This document shows positions 12,419-27,300 of a DNA stretch of 64,000 nucleotides, in pieces; position 1 is the first letter of the stretch, and each line of letters begins with the position of its first letter. A program made the translations under genes and the position numbers. The notes beneath the pieces are model-generated. The model searched no databases, had not been told where the DNA came from, and saw nothing but the letters and a program-made list of their open reading frames with translations. The DNA comes from Toxotes chatareus (taxonomy: Eukaryota; Chordata; Actinopteri; Toxotidae), in the NCBI GenBank assembly GCA_016801885.1, contig CM028903.1:922860-986859 (forward strand). The letters run 5' to 3'.

Positions 12419-12547
12419 GTTCGTACGGTTAGCACGGTTCGCACAGTTAGCACGGTTAGCACAGTTAGCACGGTTAGCACAGTTAGCACGGTTCGTACGG
12501 TTAGCACGGTTCGCACAGTTAGCACGGTTAGCACAGTTAGCACGGTT
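12419..12547. repeat. 9-bp minisatellite (GTTAGCACG) with a 72-bp higher-order unit
   Basis: Fourteen 9-bp units of the form GTT(A/C)G(C/T)AC(G/A) run in tandem. The variant unit GTTCGTACG at 12419 recurs at 12491. The order of variants after it is repeated, which gives a higher-order period of 8 x 9 = 72 bp. Confidence 0.95.
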
Positions 12548-15500
12548 CGGTGCCGTCCCAGCAGACTGAACCGCTTTCTGAGACTAAAACTGAGCTCTGT
12601 GAGGCCGGTTCTCAGTCCGTTTTCCGACTGCAGTCTGGTCAGTGAGTTAGTGAGTTATCAGTCAGAAAATCAATAACTGTTAGAAAGTAATTCACCTGCT
12701 GAGCCAGAGAGTCGGTCCACTATCGGACTCAGTAGAAGTCACTCAGTCAGTCCAGTCCGTCAGCTGGTCAGTGATTCATGTTGTCAGTGTGAAACAGGCA
12801 GACTCCCACACCTGTCACACAGGTGAGGACATATTCAGTAACCTGTCGCTCTCACACACACCGGCGATGTTTGGCTCGTTTAAGAGAGCCGGCTGTAAAA
12901 TTATGTGAAAAATTAATTACTAAAGTACAGAAGATATATTACATCAAACAGCCAATCAATAGTTTATATGGTTTATTATACTCAACACGGAACAGAGTGC
13001 TACAAAAAAATAATTTTAAAGCACCAAAACAATTTGACTAAAAGATCCAAACTCTGGTTGGATGCATCATGTTTGTAAATATTTATTTACTATTTTATTT
13101 TACTATTTACAGAGAAGCTCAGACAAACACGCAACAAAATGAAAACAGCATCAGCTCGTCCTCAGTGAAGTTTGGCCTCAGCTCTGAGAGGCTGATCCTG
13201 TTTCTGTGTGTGTGTGTAACCCCCCCCCCTCAGTGTGGACACACAGACACCACCACACGTCTTACAGCTGACACATCACTGACACAAACACACAAATATT
13301 TATTCCAGCCAATAATTAAGTCTGGCACCAGTCCTCCATCAAACACACACACACACACACACACTGTCCTACTGACAGACCTGGGGAGGACCTCCTCGCC
13401 TTCATTGTCTCTGTGCCGCGTTAATGAGACGGAGATTACAGAGGGAGAAGCAGACAGAGAGGACACAGGATGGAGAGATAAACACAGACACAGAAGAGAA
13501 AGAAGAGAAGAAATCAAGCCGAGTGGCGTTGGATGCGATGGAGCGAGAGCGACTGCTGGTTGGATAATGACATGACAAGTGCTCTTTGTAGTGTCCTTAA
13601 CTGCTGCCTGAGAGCCAGTTAGCCGGGGTGGAAACACTTCTGCTTATAACTGTGAAGGACTCTCATTTATAGTCGAGTAGATCTCTCTCTGCCTCCTTCC
13701 TCTCCCACTGTGAGTGAAATCGTTAATCAGTGTTCATCAACACGTCGTTTCCAGAACATTCAGCGTGTGGTGGAAATTTTTACTTTACAACACAAACATA
13801 TGAACATATATAAAGTCGGTGAGAGATGACACAGTGACGTCGGCTTTGTTTCCACAGATCTGTGGCTGCTCATCGACCATCTGATTTCTTTACTCAGTGT
13901 TTCCCTGACACGGAAACATGCTGCTCTCTGTAGGAGTCAGACGGTGGCAGAGTCACTGCTCGTTTCCCTGAAGCTTAACGAGATAAGAACTTATTCTGTG
14001 GTCAGAAAGCGTTAGCGCTTCTCCTCCATTCATGTTTATCTTTCACACATCTGTTACTGTAGGCGAGACGCCTCCATTACACAGCACTGCAGGAAACTAC
14101 ACGGCTACACGGACATGAACACCTGGACACTGCAGCCGTTTGTGGTCATTAAACATGTCACTCCAGAGCCGTGGGCGTGATCTGCTGCTGCAGCTGCCTC
14201 CACTTTTCTCTGAAGGTTTTCTACAAAGGTGCTGGATGGAGTCGAGGTCAGAGCTCAGCCACCTCCTTCCACACCAAACTGGGAAAAACATTTCTTTATG
14301 GAGCTGCTCTGTGCACTGATGAAGTCAAAGAGCTGCTGCTTCAGTTTCTCTCTCTTTCTGTCTTCCTCTGTTCTCACTTCATTTCTTCAGCCTACATTTT
14401 TCAACATTTTTCATCAGAACAAAATCCTCCACTGAAAATGTTTCCGTGGGATTTCCCTCCTGATCCAAACTGAGGTAAGAATTTCAGGACACACTGTAGT
14501 TTCCCAAAACAGTCAAAGGCAAAAATATTTAAAAAAAAGAAAAAAGTCCAATCTACTTAAAGAACATCATACTGATATAATACTGCTAGTGTTCTGTCAT
14601 AATCCCGGAGGGATCAACCAGCACAAAGGAACCTGTCATTACATGAAGTTTCACATTCACAGGCCTTTAAACGAGCCATTTCATCATCTGAGTCTTTCAT
14701 TTAAGTCTTAATTAGTTGGAGGGTTTCAGTCTATTAAAGGAGCAACAGATAAGGCGTATTTCAGTAGAACAGAAGGATTCAGAGTGACTCCTCCATCATG
14801 ATGTTTGCTAAATCCTCCCTGCTGCACTGCACAGCTCACCGGCCTGGTTCTCTCAGAGGAAACATCAGCCGAGCTTCACCGAAAATGACGCTGTTAAAAT
14901 GCAGCGCAGCGACACACAGAGCTTTCTGTGACGCAGAATGAGGAAACAAAGGACTGAAAGAAAACTGCACAGAGAAGAGTAGTTGTTCTAATTAAAAAAA
15001 AAATCACTGCTGTCTTCTTTCCTTCATCTTCCTGAAGGTAAAATCCGACAATGCTCATTTTTATCTTTTGTCACAGAGGACAGAGGACAGAGGCTGGTGG
15101 AGGGTCAGATGCTGCACTGTCTCCTGTTCCTCTGAGGTCTCTCACTCTAATATCTATACACAGCAGAAACCCCTCAGGACTCAGACCGTGGCCGAGGTTC
15201 TGCTGCTGGATTACACTCTGCAGCCTCACTCGTGCTCCAGTCTAACACCTGGATTCATATGAATGCTCTGCAGCTCGGTGCAGTATAATATCTGGAACAC
15301 TCACATCTGGCTGCTATCAGTGTTTTTACTGCCGGACCCATCGTGGCTGCCCGTGTTCCACTACACACGTGTCACGCCTCACGTCTTTCATGGATGAGTA
15401 ACACAAACATTTCAACTCATCTGGATCGATTTGCTTTCACTCTTCATTTTGACATGAGAAGTAACGAATGAAACATGAAGCCAACTTTACATTTCAATAT

Positions 15501-17501
15501 GAGCTGTATCCATCTCCTGCTAATCAACACGCCCGTGCACTCTGCCGTGTGTGTGTGTGTGTGTGTGTGTAGCTGGCTGCTGCTAACTGCCACACGCTCT
15601 ATTTTTTATTGAGCTCTTAAAGTTTTATACAAGAAAAGAGCCTAATGCTAAATAAATCAGGAGTTAGAATAACAACAATAAAATCAACATGGATGCACCC
15701 AGTGGAAATATCTATGAGGAAAATATTGATAATAAGAAAAATAAATAGTCAAATTCAAACAAAGCAAACAGAATACATACATAAGTATTTTAAAGACAGA
15801 TAGATAAATAAATAGGAGGTCCGTCCACATTTCTAAAACTCGCTCTGTCTGAGATCACAGGCTCGCGCTTTAGCCCCGAACTGTGATTCACTGAACTATG
15901 ACCCGACTCCAGGGGTCGAACAGGAATCTTCAAGGTGAGCAAAGGTCAAGGTTTAACTGAGCACAGTTTAAATTAAGAAAATAAGATAAGTTTAGTTCGT
16001 GGCCACTAAACGGTACAAAACACAACAAGTAGCATTAATCAAACAGCGTCTCAGGCTGCAGACTGTGACTCCCACAGCTCGGTTCATGCAGAACTAAATT
16101 AGGTTCGACTCGTGTGGAAGTGAATCAGGTAATGTTTTGCTTGCAGAGCGGTGATAAGGCAGGAAATGACCTGTTTCTCCCATCTCCAGCATTTAGACCC
16201 TGGCTGAGTGACAGGAGGCAGAGACGAGCGTGAGTCACACGCGTACTCAGAGCTGCTTCTTTAGCTCCTGTCAGACGAGCGTTTGGGTCACGGAGGCTTT
16301 TCTGTTGGAGATTATCTGACACCTTCCTGACACGTCCACACACAAAATAACAAGCAGAACAAAACAGATCTCTCAGCTCAGAGCAGCAGTCACATCTGTT
16401 TATAATGCAGCAGCTGTTTATCTCTCAATAACCGCCTGATGTATTAGAATTCAATTTATTTCTGCTCCTCGTGATTATTTTCACTGTCAATTAAGTTCTT
16501 ATTATTTTTCCAATTAAGCTTTTAGTTTAAAAACTGTTCAAACTGCCAGTCACAGGTGGAGGTGGAGGCAGGTGACAGTCATCCAATTATGAGCTCTTCT
16601 TTTTCCCCTCTCCTGACGGACAGTGGAAAAACCCACAGATACTCAGAGTTACAGTGATACAGTGATTGATTATCACTTTCAGAACCAGAACTTAGTCACA
16701 GCCCTGGCAGATGATCTGAACTCACTCAGCCTGCCCATTCTTTTACTAACCTAACTAGAACTAACCAGAGTACTTTAACCAGATGCTGCTCTACCAATGA
16801 CCTTCAGTTCAGTCTGTCTGTTGCATTCATGTGCGATGATCGAATGGCGTGGCTGATGGCCTCGTTCCATTTAGCTTTGCCATAGATCTGTCCTGGAACT
16901 GTTATGCACGCTATAAACGCTGTGACACACCAAAATGACAGGAATCCACTGATGTCATTAGTTACATGTGTGTTGTATGTTGTAACAGGTCTAATCATGA
17001 AACCTTTACACATTCTGTTCAGTAAAGTAGAAAGAGAACATGGACCAGACTATGATGCACTGACCCTGAACTCATATTCAGATTATAACCGTCTGTATAT
17101 TTAATTATCTGACAGGACAGACACGTTGCTCCTCCTCTCTTCCCTCTGAGACGTTCGTTTCAGGTTTGGTTTCATGTGGACGAACGATAAATCACACGAT
17201 CCTTCGTTTGCGTTCTCCTGTCCACAGAGTCCACGGGGACGTGACGTCACAGGGTCACAAATAGAATCTGTGTGCGCTTTCTGTGTTTGTGCGTATTAGT
17301 GTGTTTGTTAGGTGGACAGCCCCGTGGCCGTGAGACTGCGTTTGGAGTCCATTAAAAATGCATCAAGGAGGGCGACTCTCAGCACTTCTCTGTGATTGTA
17401 TTGATTTCCTGAGCGGCCGGCTCGGTCTAATATCTGGTGGTATTAATGCTTGTTAAATATTCATGATAGCTATCACTTTACATACCCAAGGAGCTGTTTG
17501 G
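12548..17501. other. long mostly single-copy stretch, nothing coding recognised
   Basis: About 5 kb of ordinary-looking noncoding DNA. Small microsatellites are (CA)11 at 13343-13364 and (GT)12 at 15547-15570. An AT-rich patch runs from about 15600 to 15830. The longest frame, 168 codons at 13069-13575 plus, reads through the CA repeat and has no family resemblance. The 66- and 69-codon frames at 16804-17104 overlap on opposite strands and are not recognised. AT-rich segments at 12880-13030 and 16430-16540 are candidates for conserved noncoding DNA only by appearance. Confidence 0.5.
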
Positions 17502-18530
<1,029 letters not shown>

Positions 18531-19739
18531 TATATAGCAGTGGTTATTTCAGGGATCATTTTTCACTTTGGATGATAAAAAGTAAAAATAAAGTTTGAAT
18601 CAACATGTCAGAGGCTAATGGGAGGGACACTGACCGTCCTTCACTGTATGGCATGAAGTGCTCAGACCTCCCCTCTGACCAGCTGTTCAGATTCATTCTG
18701 TCTGATCACTCCACTGATCTGGGATCTGCCAGCAGGACTCACTGAATTTCTGAAACCTTTCTTTTATGGGGTGAAGTTTGCGGCTCGAACCACGAGGCAT
18801 CTCAGCTGCATGGATCTGACAGAGCTACCTCCTCTGTGCCCAGTGCTCTTAGACATTTATCATCTCACTGTCCTCACACGGCAATCTGGAGACACTTGTC
18901 ACAGCTGGAAGCACACTTATTGTACAACACAGCCACGAGAACACAGATGATGCTGGTTATCCGAGTGTGTGTGTGTGTGAGAATCGAAGGATCATTCCCA
19001 CACAGTCAGTTAAAATGAAATCCTAAACTTGTCTCAGAAATAGCAGGCAGCTCGTGAACATGCTGCTGGGATCTCACAGCTGATTTCAACTTTTAGTCAA
19101 AAATCAAACACGTTTATTAACCAGCAACTGAAATTCACTGATATCATTTAAAACAAACGTCGTTTCACTTAATCGCTCTCTTCAGTAGAATCCAAATCTT
19201 TACACTAACTTGTGTTGAGAACAGACAGTGTCCTTCATCACTTCTTCTTCCTCAGTAACACACTCAACAGAGGAAAACAGCCTGATCATGTTTCTGTAAC
19301 ATCAGCATCCAGCAGCTGCTCCGCACAGCGAGGCTGGACGAGGCAGCTCCGTCCGATCCTACAGGAGATCTCTTCTTATTACTGTGGAAACAGTAACACA
19401 ACCAAACGTGTGACACCATCTGTAGCCACACACGTACACAACAAACCTGACTGAACTAGGACATTTGCTTTTTTCCACAGTTTCTGGTTTTAATGGAAAT
19501 AGTTTTGTCAGCTACTGTTTCCAAGGTGACGGATGGACCATCGATTCTTGTGTCCTCTCTCACACTCTGACCTGTCTGTGTGTCCTTCTGGACTCTTCTC
19601 TCCTCCTGACATGCCGATCACAACCTCGAGTAGTTACATGTTTATTATTTCTGCTTCGCAACATAACACACAGAGACCACAGAGTTTTCTCACACACTCA
19701 CAGCTTAATTAATCCCATTTGGCTCACCCAATGGGCAAC
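18531..19739. other. single-copy stretch between two giant CA arrays
   Basis: About 1.2 kb without a recognised exon, RNA gene or mobile element. Only small overlapping open frames and a (GT)7 run at about 18965 are present. Confidence 0.5.
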
Positions 19740-21459
<1,720 letters not shown>

Positions 21460-22149
21460 CACTGAAGCAGAGGAGCTTCAGCTTCACTGAAGCAGAGGAG
21501 CCGCAGCTTCACTGAAGCCGAGGAGCCTCAGCTTCACTGAAGCAGAGGAGCTTCAGCTTCACTGAAGCAGAGGAGCCGCAGCTTCACTGAAGCCGAGGAG
21601 CCTCAGCTTCACTGAAGCAGAGGAGCCGCAGCTTCACTGAAGCCGAGGAGCCTCAGCTTCACTGAAGCAGAGGAGCTTCAGCTTCACTGAAGCAGAGGAG
21701 CCGCAGCTTCACTGAAGCCGAGGAGCCGCAGCTTCACTGAAGCCGAGGCCTCAGCTTCACTGAAGCAGAGGAGCTTCAGCTTCACTGAAGCAGAGGAGCC
21801 GCAGCTTCACTGAAGCCGAGGAGCCGCAGCTTCACTGAAGCCGAGGAGCCTCAGCTTCACTGAAGCAGAGGAGCTTCAGCTTCACTGAAGCAGAGGAGCC
21901 GCAGCTTCACTGAAGCCGAGGAGCCGCAGCTTCACTGAAGCCGAGGAGCCTCAGCTTCACTGAAGCAGAGGAGCTTCAGCTTCACTGAAGCCGAGGAGCC
22001 GCAGCTTCACTGAAGCCGAGGAGCCTCAGCTTCACTGAAGCCGAGGAGCCGCAGCTTCACTGAAGCCGAGGAGCCGCAGCTTCACTGAAGCCGAGGAGCC
22101 TCAGCTTCACTGAAGCAGGGGAGCCGCAGCTTCACTGAAGCAGAGGAGC
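21460..22149. repeat. 25-bp minisatellite with 75- and 100-bp higher-order units
   Basis: About 28 units carry the core CTTCACTGAAG followed by C(A/C)GAGGAGC and then TT, CG or CT before CAG. The variants are ordered. The first third repeats in threes (75 bp) and the middle repeats in fours (100 bp). One unit near 21745 has lost 2 bp. The 25-bp period shifts frame and TGA occurs in the core, so the array is not coding. CTTCAG next to CTGAAG lets each such unit form a 6-bp stem. Confidence 0.96.
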
Positions 22150-25100
22150 ACATTGGACAGTGAAATTCAGACTCTGGAGCTATGCTGGGATTTACACAAC
22201 AACAAAACTCACTGTAAGAGCGATAACGTGTACGACGCCCTCCAGTCTCTCTGCTTTTCTTGTTTTATTTATATCAAAACTACATAATTAATATTTCAGA
22301 GAGCTGCACTCTTTAATAGCAGTACAAATATGAAATGTGACACATGAACAGAAAAGTTAAAGGGAAATCAGCCTGACAGGCTGTGTCCCGCCCTGACGGA
22401 TTCATCATGTCTCACCAGGAAACGTCACAGGAAGCTCAACATTTCGTTCCATTTCTCTTATAAACCTCCACCAGCAGGTTATTAACCATCACCTGATCAG
22501 TCTGCAGAGTCTGATGAGAGCGAGGCAAACATCTGCTGAGCAACAGAAAGAGAGATTTCCATCCAAAATATAGAAGCTAACACAATGAAGTGACACCCGC
22601 ACATTCAACATGACAGAGAGAAATTCAAACCTGTGACTGCTTTCACAGAGTGAACTAAACCACAGTGATCCTCTGCGGTTAATGATTTTCCACTTACTGA
22701 AACTTTTTCTCTGTATTCACTGCAGCACTTTGGAAATACAGCCGTTGTTCTGCCGTGCTCATTTCCACAGCTATTTAGGTTTGTTGCTTTTAATTGATCA
22801 TTCTGCAGCCAATTTGGAGCTGCTGACTTTGGTAGTTAATTTTAAAAGTAATTTCAAAGTGTTGCTTTAAGCTGTTCATCTTGGAAGCAATTTAAGGCCA
22901 CTGATGTTAGAGAGTCTATTCAGTGACGCTGGAGATTAACTGAGCAGAACAGAGGAGGCGGGAGTGAGACTGTATCTGAGAGGTTTGGGAGTCAGAGCCA
23001 CGAGCGGTGAAAATCTTCCTTCTGACGGTTGCTCACATACACACAGTCTCACACACACATACACACACTGCTGTGTGCAGGACGTGGATGGTGTCAGTAT
23101 GAAGAGTTAAACTCCACATGTTGGGTGGAGTCAGATGTATTTGTCTACGCCCACGTCTTCGATCAGATGTGGGCGTAGTCAGGGCTGGAACCTGAGTCCT
23201 CCCGGTCACAGAGGCAGGAGGCCTCTGGTGTCCAGCTGCTTCTACATGATTTTCATGGATCATGGATCATGGAGGAGAAGTTGCCTGTAATTACTGTGAT
23301 TTTTCATAAACAGGGTCATTTCACTGAAACCACCTGCCAACAGTCAGTTACTGTTATTCACACTTTGGGGCAGCCTGCTTTCTAAACTGAAGCTAACAGA
23401 GCCCTGAACATTACTCAGCTGAAGTCAGATGTGGACTCTGCATCACAGCTGTCCAGTTATATAAAAGTAATAATAAATATGTGTGTAATGTTTACAGGCA
23501 CAGGACCTGATAGAGAAGTTCCTGTCGTCTGTGGAGCGTCACGTCATCAGCAGTGAAAAGGCGTCCTCTGCGAGGCGCGTGGAGTCTGGCTGCTAACGAG
23601 TTGTTATTTAAGCAGCAGCGATATTTCTGGATTGTGTTCACCGTGTTTGTGCCAGCAGCTCAGAGAGCTGGAGTTTTGTAAAGGACACTGTGCTCCCATC
23701 TCGCTGCATCCAAGACAGGAAACAGATTTTGTTTTCCCTCCCTCCCACAGTCACCGGTTCGTCCCAAACTCGGGTCAAGAATTCTGGCAGCCGAACGGTT
23801 GTTTTAAAATAGAGCTGGATCTCTAATCACACAATTCAACACACACGTCCACACTGTTGCATCCTGGGAACAACAAACAGCATAATAACGCTTCAGACTG
23901 CTGCATTTCTCATCAGTTTTATATGGAAGATAAAACAATAGACACACACAGGGACTGGTCCTGATCAGGTGTCAGTAACCTCAGGACGTCCTGTCCTCAG
24001 ACTGTCCTCGCACTCACAATGTTTTCGTCCCGTTTTCCTAAAGGAACTGAACCGTTATTAACTTCTCGATGATTGTGTTTGGACATGTGGGGCTGTCTCC
24101 TGCTGGGACCTGTTCGCAGGTCCTCAGCCCGCTCACTTCTCCTCGGGACGGACCCTCTTCAGTCTGGAAGGGTTTTCATTCAGAGTGGACGGCGATCCGA
24201 CTGTTGGAGGGAGCTGAATTTCAGCCTTTAATTGCTTTGCAGCCTCATTAATACTTTAAGGCTCAGGGCTCCTGTCGCTGATGCCCGGCCTATATAAGGT
24301 TCCATATACACACAGCGTGCGTCGAGGTTGTGAATAATTAAAGAACGAAGCGTATGTTTGACAGCTTCATTAAAGCAGTTTGGTGGGTTAGATTATATCT
24401 CACTGGCTGGAGGCGACGCACGCACAAGCCCTCGCCTCTCGACCGACGCTACACACTGCTGAACGGAGGGAACCGTCCCATAATGCACTCGTAGTGGTGA
24501 CTTATTCAGATGATATCTTTGTTTAGGCACGCATGTAAGAACACTGTGAGGATGCAGAAGAAGCATCTCCTGAGTGAAGTTCATTTCATTAGCGTGAGGA
24601 GGATGATGGGAGTTCTGTGGAAAGTCACAGCTCAGAGGTGACGACTGCTACTTCAAAACATAGTTTCATCATCACAACTCTTTTATCAAGAAGATACTGC
24701 CCAGTTATTTCAAAGGAGAGATGATTCATTGGAAGCCAAGCGCTGCATAATTGTACACGAGTGGGTTTGTGACTGAAGCTTAATGCAGCGACTCCGGTGT
24801 CAGTTCAAACACTTGACCTTTAATTACAGCTCTTCACTCCGACTAAATGATGTAATTCATCTAATGTTAAAGACACATCTTCAATCCAGGTTTGGAAAAA
24901 ACAGCAAAGTCTGAACTGTGAAGTACAGCCATTCAAACTCTCCCAGGGTCAGAGGTCAGGACGCAGACAGCGCTTCAGAGAAAACTCCGGTCCTTTCACA
25001 TCTGCCTCCTCTGAGGACAGGTTTGTCCTTGGCTTCCTTTGTATTTAATATGGAGAAGGTTTCTCCCACACTGAACATCATAAGTCATCCAGACAGATCT

Positions 25101-25852
25101 GACTCTCAGTGAGCCCGAGGCCGCCCAGCACCCGACGCTCATCCACTCTCCAAGAAAAACAAATATCAGAAATTTAGCTGATACATAAAATATGAACACA
25201 TGAACCCGATGGCACACAAACACAGACAAGGAGGCAGAAAGGAGGAGAGAGAGCACACATCAACTGAGTAAAGATAAAAGTCAATTTTAGCAATCAATTA
25301 ATCATTAAAGTCATGTGTCAGGCAAAAAGCCAAAACTTTATTTTATTTGGTTCAATCTTTGCTGCGGTTCTGTTTTATATCATCATCAAGAATAATCCTC
25401 CCTCTGCTGTTTCTACAGCTGTAAACTTCCTGTAATCTCCGTCTTTAAAAAATGTCCATGTTTACAGCAGCTCCCATCGCTACCACTGTTTGTCCTTCCT
25501 GCTCCTTATTTTATTTTTCTTTAAAGAAGCAACTCAACTCCATGAAGTTTGTGTGGACAGCACAGAAACCATCACAAAGCAAAGTCCCACCAAGTCACAG
25601 CTGTGTGTTTGTGTGTTTGTGTAATTACAGCAGAGGTGCTGCAGGGAGCCAGAGCAGCTTCACAGCGATCAGGGCTACGCTGGTGTTTTAGGTGTTTATA
25701 GAGAGAAAGGAAGACAGGAAGAGGAGAGACAGACGGAACCATGGCACACAGAGCGATAGATGGAGGAAGGGACGGCTCGTCCCGGCTGAGACGTTAGAGG
25801 AGGAAACACTACACAGCGTGATCAGTTTCCATCCTCTGTAATCACACATGCA
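22150..25852. other. mostly single-copy stretch, nothing coding recognised
   Basis: About 3.7 kb without an array or recognised gene. AT-rich, low-repeat segments at about 22680-22900, 24190-24590 and 24700-24900 could be conserved noncoding elements by appearance. A TATATAAGG word lies at 24291-24299, and a perfect inverted repeat lies at 23145-23178. The 60-90-codon frames show no domain. Confidence 0.5.
23145..23178. repeat. perfect 10-bp inverted repeat (hairpin)
   Basis: CTACGCCCAC at 23145-23154 is matched exactly by GTGGGCGTAG at 23169-23178. Three further Watson-Crick pairs and one G-T pair can extend the stem inward to a loop of about 6 bases. The arms also resemble EGR-type GTGGGCG binding words. 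Confidence 0.7.
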
Positions 25853-27300
25853 AACCATAGACTGTATAAGACATGGACGTAGCACCCGTGACGTCACCCA
25901 TTGGTTTCGGGGAGTCGGTTTTGTGACCAAACCATGGGCATTGGAGCTGCGCCATCTTGGATTTTAGTGGGAGTGTACTTTCCATATTTGGCAAAGAGGC
26001 GGTTACTCTACGGGTCAGCCGGCCAAGAATCCGGCCACTTAGCTCGGACCAACCGAGCTAGCCTAAAGCTAATCAGCTAGGCTAACAAGCTAAGCGGCAG
26101 CTACATCCAGTCCCCGAGTCCGACCCGACTAGCTCGACCCCGTGTAACCGCGACACACAGCACACAACAGAGATCATAATGTTGCTGCTGTGTTTTAAAC
26201 ATGACTGTTTCAGATAGAGAGGTTTTAGATGGAGCTGCAGGGTTTGGTGGAGTTGTGGGGGGAAATTTATTTCTAGCCTGTTATTTAACTGTGAAACAAT
26301 CACTATTATTTCATATTAATAAAATATATTAAAAAGTCAAAACATTATTATTATTATTATTATTGTTATTGTTGCCATTATTATTAATGATATATAATGA
26401 GTGAACGATAAAAAATAATGATGATGATAATATATTAAAATGTTTAATATTTAATATTTACCGGCTTTCGCCGCTGCATCCATCCACTATCCATTTACAG
26501 TTACAGCAGCACACAAACAACAGCAGCCGCTGACTGACGGAGCTGCTCTGTCCATGCAATGTCGGACTTTTTAAACAGAAAAATGAGACCAAATAAAGTT
26601 GTAGCCTCGTATTGCCGCAATAAACGGACTCTGAGAGCACAGAACACACCGCAGCAGAGTCCCTAACATTATCCGCTCCGGTCCTCTATAAATCGGCAAT
26701 TAAGTCATAAGCCAGCGGCAAAATATGCCGGTACTAATTAGCGCAAACATCCAGGTAAAATACTGAGAAATTTATTTACCGAAAAAACTGCAACACAGAC
26801 TCCTTCGACGGTCGGTTAGTACAGTCCACACTACAACAAGCCATACTGTCACAGAAACCTATCCGAACACTGGCAAACAAACACGGACACTGCAGCCCCC
26901 GTCAACCGCTGGAGGTAGCCGGAGGCCTCCGGATGTAGCCGCCTAGCCCAGCCGATGCTTTAGCAACGAGCTAACTGTCAGTGCCTGTCTACGGACTGTC
27001 ACTCAATGTAACCACGCCCCAATTTATTAAGCCTAAATAACACTAAAACGGTTGTGGTACATAAAAATTCACCCCCACCACAGTGTTCACGGAGGTGGAA
27101 ACTATCAATACAGACCAAAAACAAAAAATGTACCAGGCTGTAAATATGGTTTTTCAGGCTGTAAGTTGGCTATTTTAACATGGGGGTCAATGGAGAATTG
27201 CTCACTTCTGGAGCCAGCCCCCAGCGGCAGCCGAAGGAACTGCAGCTTTCTGAACGCGGAAGTGATCCTCACTGCTGAAACCTACAACTCCCCCCTTGAT
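25853..27300. mobile_element. interspersed repeat copy (CCATAGACTGTAT family), about 1.4 kb
   Basis: The left end (CCATAGACTGTATAAG, then GTGACGTCACCCATTGG at about 25889-25905) and the right part match sequences I remember as frequent in teleost genomes. The right part has AAAATTCACCCCC, then TGTACCAGGCTGTAAATATG, then GGAGAATTGCTCACTTCTGG and GGAACTGCAG near 27065-27245. The interior includes GCTAGC-rich text near 26040-26090 and an ATT microsatellite at 26345-26386. I see no transposase reading frame. The 157-codon plus frame at 27052-27525 is a chance frame running out of the element. It is probably a non-autonomous DNA element. Terminal repeats and target duplications were not resolved, so both boundaries are approximate. 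Confidence 0.7.
26345..26386. repeat. (ATT)n microsatellite
   Basis: An ATT run with GTT interruptions lies inside the interspersed repeat. Looser AT-rich text (ATGATGATAATAT) continues to about 26460. Confidence 0.9.

Noticed and set aside
21460..22149. CRISPR-like regular repeats
   Set aside because: Units are contiguous 25-bp tandem repeats with no unique spacers, in a vertebrate-like genome.
25853..27300. Autonomous transposon
   Set aside because: No transposase-like frame and no convincing terminal inverted repeats; a non-autonomous copy fits better.
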